NCBI GenBank assembly: GCA_948144175.1
Contig: CANXME010001469.1
Coordinates: 755,501 to 819,500, forward strand
DNA: 64,000 nucleotides
Direction: 5' to 3'
Origin: Closterium sp. NIES-65
Taxonomy: Eukaryota > Streptophyta > Zygnematophyceae > Desmidiales > Closteriaceae
The notes under the pieces are model-generated. The model saw only the letters and a list, made by a program, of their open reading frames with translations, ran no database searches and was not told the origin of the DNA. Positions 11,757 through 21,572 of this stretch are shown piece by piece. The position numbers and the translations under genes are program-made. Numbering within the stretch: the first letter of the stretch is position 1; the number at the start of each line of letters is the position of its first letter.

Positions 11757-12323
11757 TGGTATTACGAGCCTAGGTTTCACCTAGGACCGAAACGATAGGG
11801 CCCACCGTTTCCGCTAGCCGCGCCCTCGTGCGCCGCCTTTTCCTGCGCCTCAAGCGCCTTGTTCTTAAGGCCCCCTAAGGCCCTCTCGCGTCGCCCCTTA
11901 AGGCCCCTCACGGCCCCTCGCGTCGCCCTCTTAAGGCCCCGAACAGCCCCGCGCTAGCCCCGAATGGCCCCGTACGGCCCCCCGCGCTAGCCTCTCACGG
12001 CCCCCTCGGCCCCGCGCTAGCCCTCTAAGGCCCCCGTCGGCCCCGCGCTAGCCTCTCACGGCCCCCGAACGGCCCCGCGCTAGCCCCGAACGGCCCCCAA
12101 CCGGCCTCGCCCTCGCCCTGGACGGCCCCGCGCTCTCCCTTAACAGCCCCACCCGGCCCCGCGCTCGCCTCTCTAGGACCGAGCCGAACCGCACGACCCG
12201 ACCGAGCCGCGCGACCCGACCGAGCCGCGCCGCCCTAGCCGAGCCGCGCCGCCCTAGCCGAGCCGCGCCGCCCGAGCCGAGCCGCGCCGCCCTACTGCTA
12301 CTGCCACTGCTACTGATTCAACT
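11757..12323 (+). repeat. Copia-2 GC-rich repeat leader between primer-binding site and gag
   Basis: After the primer-binding site and the motif agggcccacc comes about 500 bp of imperfect tandem repeats of 25-40 bp built on ggccccgcgctagcc, followed by ccgagccgcgccgccc units and a (ctgctactgcca) run. The Copia-2 start codon follows at 12324. No conserved protein is encoded here. Confidence 0.75.
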
Positions 12324-15300
12324 ATGGCTAGCCCTACAGTTCTCTCGTTCGATACTGAGGGCCGCCCGATTAAGTTTGAGACCTGGCTCGATGATCTGCA
12401 CCTGTTCCTCCAGCTCACTGCCCGAGAGGATATCTCGCTGTACGATCACGCACTAGGCACAGTCCCTGCTCCTGCTACTACTGCTACCGCTACTGCTCGC
12501 TCGCAGTGGCAGACTCGCGATGCCCACGCCCGCTTTGCCATTCGCAACTCCCTGCCAGTCGATGAGCGCGAGCACTTTGGCCAGCATCAGACTGCGCAGG
12601 CCCTCTACACTGCTGTAGTTGCGCGCTACTCCTCCCCGGCCTCAGCTGCACTAGGCCGCCTCTCGCTTCCCTACCTGTTCCCCGACCTGTCCGCCTTCCA
12701 GACAGTCGCTGACCTCATCACTCACCTCCGCACTAGTGATGCCCGCTTCCGTGCAGCCATGCCCGCTGAGTTTCTTGCCTCCAACCCTCCCCCGCTCTGG
12801 CTCACTCTCTACCACCTAGTCACCCGCCTCCCTGACACTCTGCGTACAGTCAGGGACCACTTCCTAGCTCGCTGCCCCACTGAGCTCACCATTGCCGCCC
12901 TAGAGAAGGAACTACTTGCAGCTGAGAAGAGTATTGTTGCTGTAGGTGCCTCTCGTGGCGACCCTCGCACCCCTTTCTTCGAGGGGTGTTCCCCCTCCCC
13001 CCTGCTCCCCTCTGTCGCCTCTGCTGCTGCTGTCGACCTCCTTGGTGCTGAGCAGGTCGGCTCTGCGTCCGCTCCCAGCGGGCGCCGCAGCGGCAAGGGC
13101 AGGGGAGGCAAGGGCGGTGGGGGTGACGGCGGGGGAGGCGGTGGTGGGGGTGGTGGCGGCGGTGGGGGCGGTGGCGGGGCTGGAGGGGCTAGTGGCAGCG
13201 GTGGGGGTGGTGGAGGCAGCGGCGGCGGCGGTGGTCGGGGTGGGGGCGGTGGTGGTGGCGGCAGTGGACGTGGCGGCGGCAGGGGCGGTGGTGGTCGTGG
13301 TGGAGGCGGTGGTGGTGGTCGTGGAGGCTCTGGCCCTGGCCAGAGCGCGCAGCACCCTCAGTCCTCCCAGGAGCTTCGTGAGTGGTACTTACAGCACGGG
13401 GGTGGGGGGGGTAGCCTTAGCTGCACGTACGTCATCCGCACTGGTCACCGCAAGGGACAGACGTGCGGGAGGGCGCACACTGCTCAGCGCTGCTTCTCTC
13501 GCCTAGATGACGCTTGGCGTGCTCAGTTTCCTGACGCTCCTGAGCTCCCTCAGTGGGCTGATCTCCTCAAGAAGGATATCGATATCTATGCTCTTGATTT
13601 TGATGTTATTCTCAAAGCCATGTATGCATTGACTATGAGTGGAGAGGAGGACCAGTACCTGAGTGTTCCGCCTGACCCAGGCATCCGCACGAGTGAGGCT
13701 GCCGCTCTAGGTGCTTGCGCGTCCGCTGCCCCAGGTGCTGGTGAGGCTACTACTCTAGGTGCTTGTGTGTCTGCCACCCCAGGTACTACTGAGTCCACTG
13801 AGGCACTGCACACCTTCACTCTAGACTCAGGCGCTTCGTGCTGTTTCTTTCGTGACCGCACTGCCCTTGAGCCCCTTGCTCGACCAGTCGCTGTCTCACT
13901 CGCTGACCCCTCTGGGGGTCCGGTCATTGCGACCTCCTCCACCCTCCTTCCTTGTCCTGCTGTCCCGTCGGGCACACTGTCAGGTCTCCACCTCCCCTCG
14001 TTCTCTATGAACTTGGTGGCGGGTTGTGCGCTTCAAGATGGGGGTGTTCACCACTTCACCCCTGCCTACGAGCGCGTGACACACTGCACGTGTGCTCGGA
14101 CGGGCCGTCACCTGGCTACCTTCACTCGACAGCCGAGGTCGGACCTGTACACACTGACCACTGAGTCCCCTCAGGTAGCGGCGTCTGCGTCTGCGTCTGC
14201 GTCAGGTCAGCTCTCTGCCCCCTGCTCGTGTCGCTCTCTAGCGCACAAGACTGTCCTCTGGCACCACCGACTTGGTCACCCGTCAGTGCAGCGCCTTCGG
14301 GGCATGCACGTCCGGTACCTTGTCTCTGGTCTTCCTCGGGTACTCCCTCCCCTCCCACCCTCCCTTGCTCCTCCTTGTCTTCCCTGTGTCGAGGGGCGGC
14401 AGCGCGCTGCCCCTCACTCCTCCTCGTTCCCCCCGACGACTGCTCCTTTGCAGACGCTCCACATGGATGTGTGGGGCCCAGCCCGCGTCCGTGGTCAGGG
14501 CCAGGAGAGGTACTTCTTGATCGTCGTTGACGACTACTCGCGCTACACCACGGTCTTCCCCTTGCGCACCAAGGGTGAAGTCCCTGATGTTCTGATCCCT
14601 TGGATCAGCAGAGCACGTCTTCAGCTGCGAGAGCGTTTTCGCTCGGAGTTTCCTGTCCTGCGCTTGCACTCTGACAGAGGTGGCGAGTTCTCCTCCGACC
14701 TCTTGGCAGCCTACTGTGCCGAGCACGGCATTCGCCAGTCGTTCACGCTCCCGGCCTCTCCACAGCAGAATGGGGTTGCTGAGCGCCGCATTGGCTTGGT
14801 CATGGAGGTCGCTCGTACCTCCTTAGTCCACGCGGCTGCCCCCCACTTTCTGTGGCCGTTTGCGGTCCGGTACGCTGCGCATCAGCTCAACCTCTGGCCC
14901 CGTGTCTCCGCTCCGGAGACCTCGCCCACACTGCTGTGGACGGGGAAGGTTGGCGATGCGTCACGCTTCCGTGTCTGGGGATCCCGAGCTTTTGTTCGCG
15001 ACACGTCTGCGGACAAGCTCTCCTCCCGCACTGCTCCGTGTGTCTTTCTTGGCTTTGTCCCGGATGCGTCTGGCTGGCAGTTTTACCACCCCGCCTCACA
15101 CCGCGTCTTCCCCTCTCAGGACGTCACTTTTGACGAGTCCGTGCCCTTCTACCGCCTCTTCCCCTACCGCACTGCCCCGCTCCCTCCCCCGCCTCTCTTC
15201 CTCGCGCCAGGTGCTGCAGTGGTAGACCCCCTCCCCCCTCAGGGTGCCGCTCCCTCAGGTGTCTCTCAGGTAGACCCGGTTGAGCCTGCCGAGGTAGCTG

Positions 15301-18300
15301 TCGACTCGCGTCCTGCTAGAGGTGCTGAGCCTGAGCGTGCGGAGCCTGAGCGGGCGGAGCCTGGGGGTGCTGAGTCTGGGGGTGCTGAGGCTGGGGGTGC
15401 TGAGCCTGGGGGTGCTGGGTCTGGGGGTACTGAGACTGAGGGTGCTGAGCCTGGGGGTGCTGGGTCAGAGGGTACTGAGCCTGGCGTTGCTGAGACTGGG
15501 GGTGCTGAGCCTGGTGGTGTTGCAGTTGACTGTGAGGCGCCTGGAGGACCTCCCTCTTCGCAGCAGCTACGTGAGTGGTACTCACGGTACTGCAGCCTCC
15601 GGCGGGGTGTGTCTCGGGCTCGTGGTGCTACTGGAGTTGGTACTCGTGTTTCCCCACCACGGCGGGAGCCGCCCTCTTCCCCACAGCTTCGAGAGTGGTA
15701 CGCTCGGCACATCAGTCTCCGGAGTGGAGCTGCTGGTGCTGGGGTCCCCGGAGTTGACGCTGCGGCGGGTGCTGCGGACCCTGGTGCTGGAGGTACTGCT
15801 GCTGTTGGCGGTGCTGCTGGAGGTGCTGCTAGTACTGAGGACCCGGGCGTTGGAGCTGCTGCGGGTGCTGCGGACCCTGGTGCTGGAGGTGCTGCTGCTG
15901 CTGGCGGTGCTGCTGGAGGTGCTGCTAGTGCTGAGGACCCGGGCGTTGGAGCTGCTGCGGGTGCTGCGGACCCTGGTGCTGGAGGTGCTGCTGGTGCTTC
16001 TGGAGGTGGTGCTGCTGCCGCTGGTGTCTCTGCTGGTTCGAGAGTTGCTGCACGGCCACAGCCGTACTTCGTTCCGCTCCTTCAGCAGGTTCTTGGTCAG
16101 CGTCCTCCTCCTTGTCCTCCTCTCGCCTTAGAGTGTCCGCCGTCTGTCCAGTCACAGCCACAGTTACCGCCTGCCTCCCCACTCCCTGTGCCTACTCCTT
16201 ACACTGGTCCGACTGGAGGTCTTGCTGAGAGACGTGAGCCTACGTCACGTCCTGTGTCACCTGCGTCTCGTCGAGCGTCGCCTGTTCGAGCTGCTACCAC
16301 TGGTAGTCGTGTCCCGCGTGAGCGTCCTCCTGCTGTCCCAGGCACTCACCAGATGGCGCTTCGTCAGTCCACTGCTCCGCAGCGTGTCGCTCTCCCGTCG
16401 CCTCCTGCGTCCTCTCTTCCTGCTCTTGCTGACCCCGAGTCAGACTCCCTTCGCGCTGCCAGTCCTACTGTCACACGTCTTCTGGCTACGGTTGTCACTG
16501 ACCCTTCCTTTGAGTCCGCTGCTGCGTCTGCCTTAGTCACTAAGCTTGTCGACTTTGCAGCTGCGTGTCGTCTAGACTACGCTGCGAGTCTTGTTGCTGA
16601 GTCTGAGCCTGTCTGTCCTCCGTCCGTCGGGGGTGAGTGTGCTCTTGGCACGGACGTTCTTGAGGACAGGCAGGAGGAGTTTGGTTGCCTTGCCGCTGCT
16701 TTGCCTCATCTCGTGTCCATGCTTGTTGCCCCTGAGGGAGACCCGGATGCACCAGACATCCCGACCCCACGCTCTTACGCAGAGGCGATGGCCGGTCCCT
16801 ACTCCTCTCAGTGGCAGTCAACCATAGACACAGAGATGGCTTCCTGGAAGTCCACTGGCACTTACGTCGACGAGGTTCCCCCACCTGGGGCGAACATCCT
16901 CAGTGGCATGTGGATTTTCAGGGTGAAGCGGCCGCCGGGCTCTCCGCCTGTCTTCAAGGCGCGTTACGTTGCACGAGGCTTCAGTCAGCGAGAGGGAGTT
17001 GACTTCTTCCAGACCTTCTCCCCGACCCCGAAGATGACCACTCTTCGGGTTCTGCTACACGTCGCCGCTCAGCGTGACTACGAGCTCCACTCTCTTGACT
17101 TCAGCACAGCTTTCTTGCAGGGCAGCCTGCACGAGGAGATCTGGCTGCGCCGCCCACCTGGCTTCACTGGGTCGTTCCCTCCTGGTACCCAGTGGAGCCT
17201 CCGGCGGCCAGTCTACGGTCTCCGCCAGGCGCCACGTGAGTGGCACGACACACTGAGGACTACACTTGCGGCTCTTGGGTTCGCTCCTTCTACTGCTGAC
17301 CCGTCGCTGTTTCTACGCACCGACCCCTCACTGCCGCCGTTCTACATCCTCGTGTACGTCGACGACTTGGTCTTTGCCACTTCTGACACAGTTGGTCTCG
17401 CTCACGTGAAGTCCGAGCTGCAGAAGAGACACACGTGCACAGACCTGGGTGAACTGACAAGCTATCTTGGCTTGCGGATCACCCGGGACAGAGCACGGCG
17501 CACCATCACCTTGACTCAGTCACACATGGTGCAGCAGGTCCTTCAGCACTTCGGCTTCACGTACTCCTCGCCTCAGTCCACTCCTCTGCCTACGGGACAC
17601 TCGCTCTCAGCTCTGCCTTCGGATGAGTCCGTAGAGCCGAGTGGTCCGTATCCAGAGCTTGTGGGCTGCCTCATGTACCTGATGACCTGCACTCGACCTG
17701 ACCTTGCATACCCTCTCAGCATCTTAGCACGCTATGTCGCTCCCGGCCGTCACCGGAAGGAGCACATGGATGCAGCTAAGAGGGTGTTGCGCTACTTGTG
17801 CAGTACGTCGGGCATGGGGCTAGTGCTTGGAGGGCGAGACCGGCCTGTTCTCACTGGGCACTCCGACGCTTCTTGGGCAGACGACCAGGCTACTCAGCGG
17901 TCGTCCCAGGGTTACACCTTCAGCCTTGGCTCTGGCTCTGTCTCTTGGCGTTCTACTCGCTCTTCTTCTGTTCTCAGCTCCAGCTGTGAGGCTGAGATCT
18001 ACGCCACGGCCATGGCTGCCCAGGAGCTTCGCTGGCTCACCTACCTGCTGACCTACCTTGGAGAGCAGCCTCGTTCTCCTCCAGTGCTGTACGTCGACAA
18101 CAAGGCCACCATTGCCTTGTGTGGGGAGCACAGACTGGAGCACAGGACGAAGCACATTGCTCTGCGCTACTTTCTTGCTCGAGAGTTGCAGCAGCGAGGT
18201 CAGCTTTGTCTGCGTTACGTGGCCACTCGTGCCAACACTGCTGACGTGTTCACCAAGGCGCTTCAGCCTTGTGACCATCAGCGCTTCTGTACTGTTCTAG

Positions 18301-18338
18301 GCCTCGTGCCTACTGTCCCTCATTTGCTCACTTCGTGA
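12324..18338 (+). CDS. Copia-2 gag-pol polyprotein, 2004 aa
   Basis: One open polyprotein for a Ty1/Copia retrotransposon. Order: gag helical region (about residues 1-235); Gly-rich stretch (about 259-340); an atypical Cys/His knuckle (CTYVIRTGHRKGQTC then RAHTAQRC); protease LDSGAS near 500; HHRLGHPS pre-integrase motif near 648; integrase core with HMDVWGP, HSDRGGEF and QQNGVAER (about 710-820); then a 400-residue Ala/Gly/Glu/Pro-rich spacer containing PGGAE-like repeats and three roughly 28-residue GAADPGAGG repeats. RT follows with YVDDLVFAT near 1678, then RNase H with HSDASWADD and RTKHIALRYF. No stop or frame change was found. The long post-integrase spacer is unusual for Copia but resembles elements I associate with Closterium. 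Confidence 0.95.
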   Translation: MASPTVLSFDTEGRPIKFETWLDDLHLFLQLTAREDISLYDHALGTVPAPATTATATARSQWQTRDAHARFAIRNSLPVDEREHFGQHQTAQALYTAVVARYSSPASAALGRLSLPYLFPDLSAFQTVADLITHLRTSDARFRAAMPAEFLASNPPPLWLTLYHLVTRLPDTLRTVRDHFLARCPTELTIAALEKELLAAEKSIVAVGASRGDPRTPFFEGCSPSPLLPSVASAAAVDLLGAEQVGSASAPSGRRSGKGRGGKGGGGDGGGGGGGGGGGGGGGGGAGGASGSGGGGGGSGGGGGRGGGGGGGGSGRGGGRGGGGRGGGGGGGRGGSGPGQSAQHPQSSQELREWYLQHGGGGGSLSCTYVIRTGHRKGQTCGRAHTAQRCFSRLDDAWRAQFPDAPELPQWADLLKKDIDIYALDFDVILKAMYALTMSGEEDQYLSVPPDPGIRTSEAAALGACASAAPGAGEATTLGACVSATPGTTESTEALHTFTLDSGASCCFFRDRTALEPLARPVAVSLADPSGGPVIATSSTLLPCPAVPSGTLSGLHLPSFSMNLVAGCALQDGGVHHFTPAYERVTHCTCARTGRHLATFTRQPRSDLYTLTTESPQVAASASASASGQLSAPCSCRSLAHKTVLWHHRLGHPSVQRLRGMHVRYLVSGLPRVLPPLPPSLAPPCLPCVEGRQRAAPHSSSFPPTTAPLQTLHMDVWGPARVRGQGQERYFLIVVDDYSRYTTVFPLRTKGEVPDVLIPWISRARLQLRERFRSEFPVLRLHSDRGGEFSSDLLAAYCAEHGIRQSFTLPASPQQNGVAERRIGLVMEVARTSLVHAAAPHFLWPFAVRYAAHQLNLWPRVSAPETSPTLLWTGKVGDASRFRVWGSRAFVRDTSADKLSSRTAPCVFLGFVPDASGWQFYHPASHRVFPSQDVTFDESVPFYRLFPYRTAPLPPPPLFLAPGAAVVDPLPPQGAAPSGVSQVDPVEPAEVAVDSRPARGAEPERAEPERAEPGGAESGGAEAGGAEPGGAGSGGTETEGAEPGGAGSEGTEPGVAETGGAEPGGVAVDCEAPGGPPSSQQLREWYSRYCSLRRGVSRARGATGVGTRVSPPRREPPSSPQLREWYARHISLRSGAAGAGVPGVDAAAGAADPGAGGTAAVGGAAGGAASTEDPGVGAAAGAADPGAGGAAAAGGAAGGAASAEDPGVGAAAGAADPGAGGAAGASGGGAAAAGVSAGSRVAARPQPYFVPLLQQVLGQRPPPCPPLALECPPSVQSQPQLPPASPLPVPTPYTGPTGGLAERREPTSRPVSPASRRASPVRAATTGSRVPRERPPAVPGTHQMALRQSTAPQRVALPSPPASSLPALADPESDSLRAASPTVTRLLATVVTDPSFESAAASALVTKLVDFAAACRLDYAASLVAESEPVCPPSVGGECALGTDVLEDRQEEFGCLAAALPHLVSMLVAPEGDPDAPDIPTPRSYAEAMAGPYSSQWQSTIDTEMASWKSTGTYVDEVPPPGANILSGMWIFRVKRPPGSPPVFKARYVARGFSQREGVDFFQTFSPTPKMTTLRVLLHVAAQRDYELHSLDFSTAFLQGSLHEEIWLRRPPGFTGSFPPGTQWSLRRPVYGLRQAPREWHDTLRTTLAALGFAPSTADPSLFLRTDPSLPPFYILVYVDDLVFATSDTVGLAHVKSELQKRHTCTDLGELTSYLGLRITRDRARRTITLTQSHMVQQVLQHFGFTYSSPQSTPLPTGHSLSALPSDESVEPSGPYPELVGCLMYLMTCTRPDLAYPLSILARYVAPGRHRKEHMDAAKRVLRYLCSTSGMGLVLGGRDRPVLTGHSDASWADDQATQRSSQGYTFSLGSGSVSWRSTRSSSVLSSSCEAEIYATAMAAQELRWLTYLLTYLGEQPRSPPVLYVDNKATIALCGEHRLEHRTKHIALRYFLARELQQRGQLCLRYVATRANTADVFTKALQPCDHQRFCTVLGLVPTVPHLLTS

Positions 18339-18564
18339 CTTTGCTTGTATAGTGATCTCTATATATATATACCTGTATGCTTACTCTTGCTAGGTTGTGA
18401 TCACTGTATCTCTTGTTCTTTTATAAATCTGCATGTGAACTGGTCTTGTGACCACTTGTTTGTGCTCGGAACTTGTGTGGTATCCTTGAGATCCACCCTG
18501 AGCTTTGCTTTGCTTTGACTGGTCTTGTGACCCCTTGTTCTCCCCCACTTTGCCTATGGGGGTG
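18339..18564 (+). other. Copia-2 3' untranslated segment and polypurine tract
   Basis: Non-coding, with a (ta)n run and repeated ctggtcttgtgacc words, ending in gcctatgggggtg before the LTR. It is closely similar to 21139-21348 of the internally deleted element, which shows the two belong to one family. Confidence 0.7.
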
Positions 18565-18693
18565 TGTCAAACATTGTATGTTGTGGTTGTTTAGGCTACA
18601 GTGGGTTAGCCTATAGTGGGTACACATTTCTAGGGTTAGGTTTGACCTATTTGTACCCAACCCTCATTCTAGTGATCCATTCTCATTCTGACA
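18565..18693 (+). repeat. Copia-2 3' LTR
   Basis: 129 bp, one base different from the 5' LTR; followed by the duplicated target atgaa. Confidence 0.92.
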
Positions 18694-18808
18694 ATGAACT
18701 AGCAGTGAAAATGAGTACAAGTAGGAAAACCTAGAAATGTGTACCCCCTATAGGCTAACCCACTGTAGCCTAAACAACTACAACAATATGTATAATGTTT
18801 GACATCTA
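18694..18808 (-). repeat. Start of the old minus-strand LTR split by Copia-2
   Basis: The reverse complement begins tgtcaaacattat and is clearly related to the Copia-2 LTR (shared gtttaggctacagtggg and gggtacacatttctagg). It stops at the atgaa duplication and continues at 11627 on the other side of Copia-2. Confidence 0.7.
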
Positions 18809-19828
18809 AGCCCCACCTAAAATTAGGGGAGAATTTGATTGGAGCGATCAGATTACAAATGTTTGGTTGGTAAAGGGCAACTATGGAAGTTTTTTTTAAT
18901 CTCACTGGTTAAACACACCTAGCCTCAACCTCAATCATTGTTTTCTTTGCATGAGGGCAATGTGGAAGGGATAAGGCTTTCGCCATCGTGCACTGCACAT
19001 CCACCTTGTTCTATCATACAGGCACATGTTTGACAAGCGAGGTACATGATTCTCAATGATTGAGAAATGTCGGGTACCCATCAACAGTCCGCGCATCGAA
19101 TTAACATGGATGCGCTGTTGGGAGTTACGGATTGACTCTTCATGAAGTTCTCACCTAACCACCACGCCAGACAGCTTCCCCTACTATGGTATCCAGTTCA
19201 AGTTCAGACAATCGCGCTGCAGTTAGTCGGGAGCATCAAACTGTTTGAAGCGCACATCACATTGAAATGTCAATCGCATAATACCGTAGCAGATTTCTTT
19301 GTTTCATATTCTACACCCAGGGTCCCGTTAGTGGTCAGAGGGCCATTTCCCGAGGGGAAAGAAGCAGAAGGTCCTTGATGGCCAGAGGGTTGTTCCCCAA
19401 GGAAGGGAGGTTGGTATGATACTTATTGTGGCCTTATAATGGAGATATTTATACGATTTTGGTTGCTGAGAAGAGTCATCTTTCACTATCGATCAAGGGA
19501 AATAGGAGTTCAACTTTTCATAATACCGTATATATGCTTGGACGCATGGACCATGCGGTGAACATGGAAGCACATTGCCCAAACTCGCTCCCATCTGCGT
19601 GTAATTCACATCGGCGTTGGCTAGCAAGCACACTATTAGGCCCTGCATGGCCATAGAGTAGTTTGGAGGTGCGCACACAGTCGTCTAATCAAGGTTATCG
19701 ATACTGCGTAGATCAACTCCGTTGATGGTCAGATCCTCATACCATTTGACACACCAAGATCTGCGTTGCGGTACTCTACATAAAGAACTATACGGATGCA
19801 TCGAGCTGTAGTCAACGATTGAAGATAT
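18809..19828. other. About 1 kb without a recognisable gene
   Basis: AT-richer than its surroundings, with only short ORFs. I see no domain, RNA gene or clear repeat apart from a word ataataccgta occurring twice. It is probably old host or decayed transposon sequence. Confidence 0.4.
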
Positions 19829-20039
19829 TGTCAGAATATTATAGCTTACTTATTTGTGTAGGCTATAGTGGGGTATCCCATAGGGGGTACAACCCAACTA
19901 GGGTTTCCTATTTGTACTCACTTCGTTCATAGTTCACTCATTTTCTCTCGTTCACTTCTTCTCATGGTATCAGAGCAGGTTCCCCTGTGGGAACTTTGCT
20001 TAGGGCCCACCACTTTGGAAAACTTTTTTTTTTCTGCCC

Positions 20040-20790
20040 TAGCGCCCTAGCGCCCGCCCTAGCGCCCGCCCTAGCGCCCGCCCTAGCGCGAGCCCTAGCG
20101 CCCTAGCGCCCGGCGCCTGCCCTAGCGCCCGTGAGCCGCCCGCGGCCTGCCCGTGAGCCGCCGCCCGCGGCCTGCCCTAGCGCCCGTGAGCCGCCCGCGG
20201 CCTACCCGTGAGCCGCCCGCGGCCTGCCCGTGAGCCGCCGCCCGTGAGCGCCGCCCGTCAGCCGCCGCCCGTAAGCAGCCGCCCGTCAGACGCCGCCCGT
20301 GCGCCGCCGCCCGTGAGCCGCCGCCCGTGAGCCGCCCACCCGCGCGCCGCCCGACCGTGAGCCGGCGCCGCCCGTGAGCCGCCCGCCCGTGCGCCACCAG
20401 CCCGCCCGTGAGCCGCTGGCGCCGCCCGTGCGCCGCCCGTCCGTGAGCCACCCGCCCGTGCGCCGCCCGTCCGCGAGCCACCCACTCGCCCGTGCGCCGC
20501 CCGCGCCGCCCGTGCACAGCCCGCGAGCCGCCCGCGAGCAGCCCGCGAGCCGCCCCAGCCGCCCGTGCAGCCGCCCGTGAGCCGCCCCAGCCGCCCGTGA
20601 GCCGCCCGCGCGCCGCCCGTGACCCGCCCCGGCCGCTCATGCAGTCACCCGGGGCCGCCCGCGAGACGGCCGCGCCGCCCGAGCCGCCCGAGCCGCCCGA
20701 GCCGCCCGAGCCGCCCGAGCCGCCCGAGCCGCCCGAGCCGCCCGAACCGCCCGAGCCGCCCGAGCCGCCCGAGCAACCTGAGGTGCCGAG
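20040..20790 (+). repeat. GC-rich repeat leader of the deleted Copia element
   Basis: Three successive repeat types: ccctagcgcccg units, then cgcccgtgagccgc units, then a perfect nine-base gagccgccc run near 20690-20770. These are open in several frames on both strands, so ORFs here are not evidence for genes. It joins directly to the pol fragment. Confidence 0.75.
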
Positions 20791-20808
20791 CTCCTGCTCC
20801 TGTGGGGC

Positions 20809-21079
20809 TATGGCTGCTCAGGAGCTTCGCTGGCTCACCTACCTGCTGACCGACCTTGGAGAGCCGCCTCGTTCTCCTCCAGTCCTGTACGTAGACAACA
20901 AGGCCATGCTGGCCTTGTGTCGAGAGCAGCGACTGGAGCACAGGACAAAGCACATTGCTCTCCGCTACTTTCTTGCTCGTGAGCTACAGCAGCGTGGACA
21001 GTTGCGACTTGCGTACGTGGCCTCTGAGGCCAACACTGCTGATGTCTTCACCAAGGCACTTGCGCCTTGTGATAATTAG
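20809..21079 (+). pseudogene. C-terminal RNase H fragment of Copia pol
   Basis: Aligns along its whole length with the end of the Copia-2 polyprotein (MAAQELRWLTYLLT, YVDNKA, EHRTKHIALRYFLARE, ANTADVFTKAL). It ends at a TAG (21077-21079) exactly where Copia-2 has a Gln codon in CDHQR; the reading frame then continues to a second stop matching the Copia-2 end. The fragment is in frame with the preceding repeat leader. Confidence 0.85.
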
Positions 21080-21572
21080 CGTTGCTGCACGCAGCTGGGT
21101 CTTGTGCCTGTCTTGCCTCACTTGCTGACTTCTTGACCTTGCTTGTACCTTGACCTATATATACTCTTGTTCTTGCTTGCTTGACTCTTGTATATCTCTA
21201 TATATGATCTTGCATGTGAACTGGCCTTGTGGCCCTTGAACTTGTGCTCGGAATGTGTGGTGACTTTGTGATCCACCCTGAGCTTTGCTTTGCTTTGCTT
21301 GACTGGTCTTGTGACCCCTTGTTCTCCCCCACTTTGCCTATGGGGGTGTGTCAGAATATTATAGCTTACTTATTTGTGTAAGCTATAGTGGGGTATCCCA
21401 TAGGGGGTACAACCCAACTAGGGTTTCCTATTTGTACTCACTTCGTTCATAGTTCACTCATTTTCTCTCGTTCACTTCTTCTCAGATATCGACCATGATA
21501 CTCGTAGGGCAACGGAGACAAGTGAGTGTTCGGTTGAAAGAGCGTTGCTATACAATAACTTATCGTTTTTGT

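Larger units (their letters stand above)
11628..18693 (+). mobile_element. Intact Ty1/Copia retrotransposon (Copia-2)
   Basis: Full-length element: 129-bp LTRs (11628-11756 and 18565-18693, TGTC...GACA) that differ at one base, primer-binding site at 11757 (tggtattacgagcc, an imperfect initiator-Met match), GC-rich repeat leader, one uninterrupted 2004-codon ORF, and a polypurine tract (tatgggggtg) just before the 3' LTR. The target-site duplication is atgaa (11623-11627 and 18694-18698). Near-identical LTRs and an open ORF point to recent insertion and possible autonomy. Confidence 0.93.
19829..21484 (+). mobile_element. Internally deleted Copia element (1656 bp)
   Basis: 136-bp LTRs (19829-19964 and 21349-21484, TGTCAG...TCTCA) differ at one base. 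The primer-binding site is a perfect initiator-Met match at 19965 (tggtatcagagc). The target duplication is gatat (19824-19828 and 21485-21489). Inside are only a GC-rich repeat leader (about 20040-20790), the last about 90 codons of pol, a 3' UTR and the polypurine tract. Gag, protease, integrase and RT are missing. It must have been mobilised by a related autonomous element such as Copia-2. Confidence 0.88.

Noticed and set aside
12946..16182. Overlapping ORFs inside Copia-2 in other frames (Val/Ala-, Leu-rich)
   Set aside because: They are low-complexity shadows of the Gly/Ala/Glu-rich spacers of the 2004-codon polyprotein.
20122..20640. 172-codon Gly/Arg-rich minus-strand ORF
   Set aside because: It is translation of the GC-rich leader repeat of a deleted Copia element; no start context or domain.
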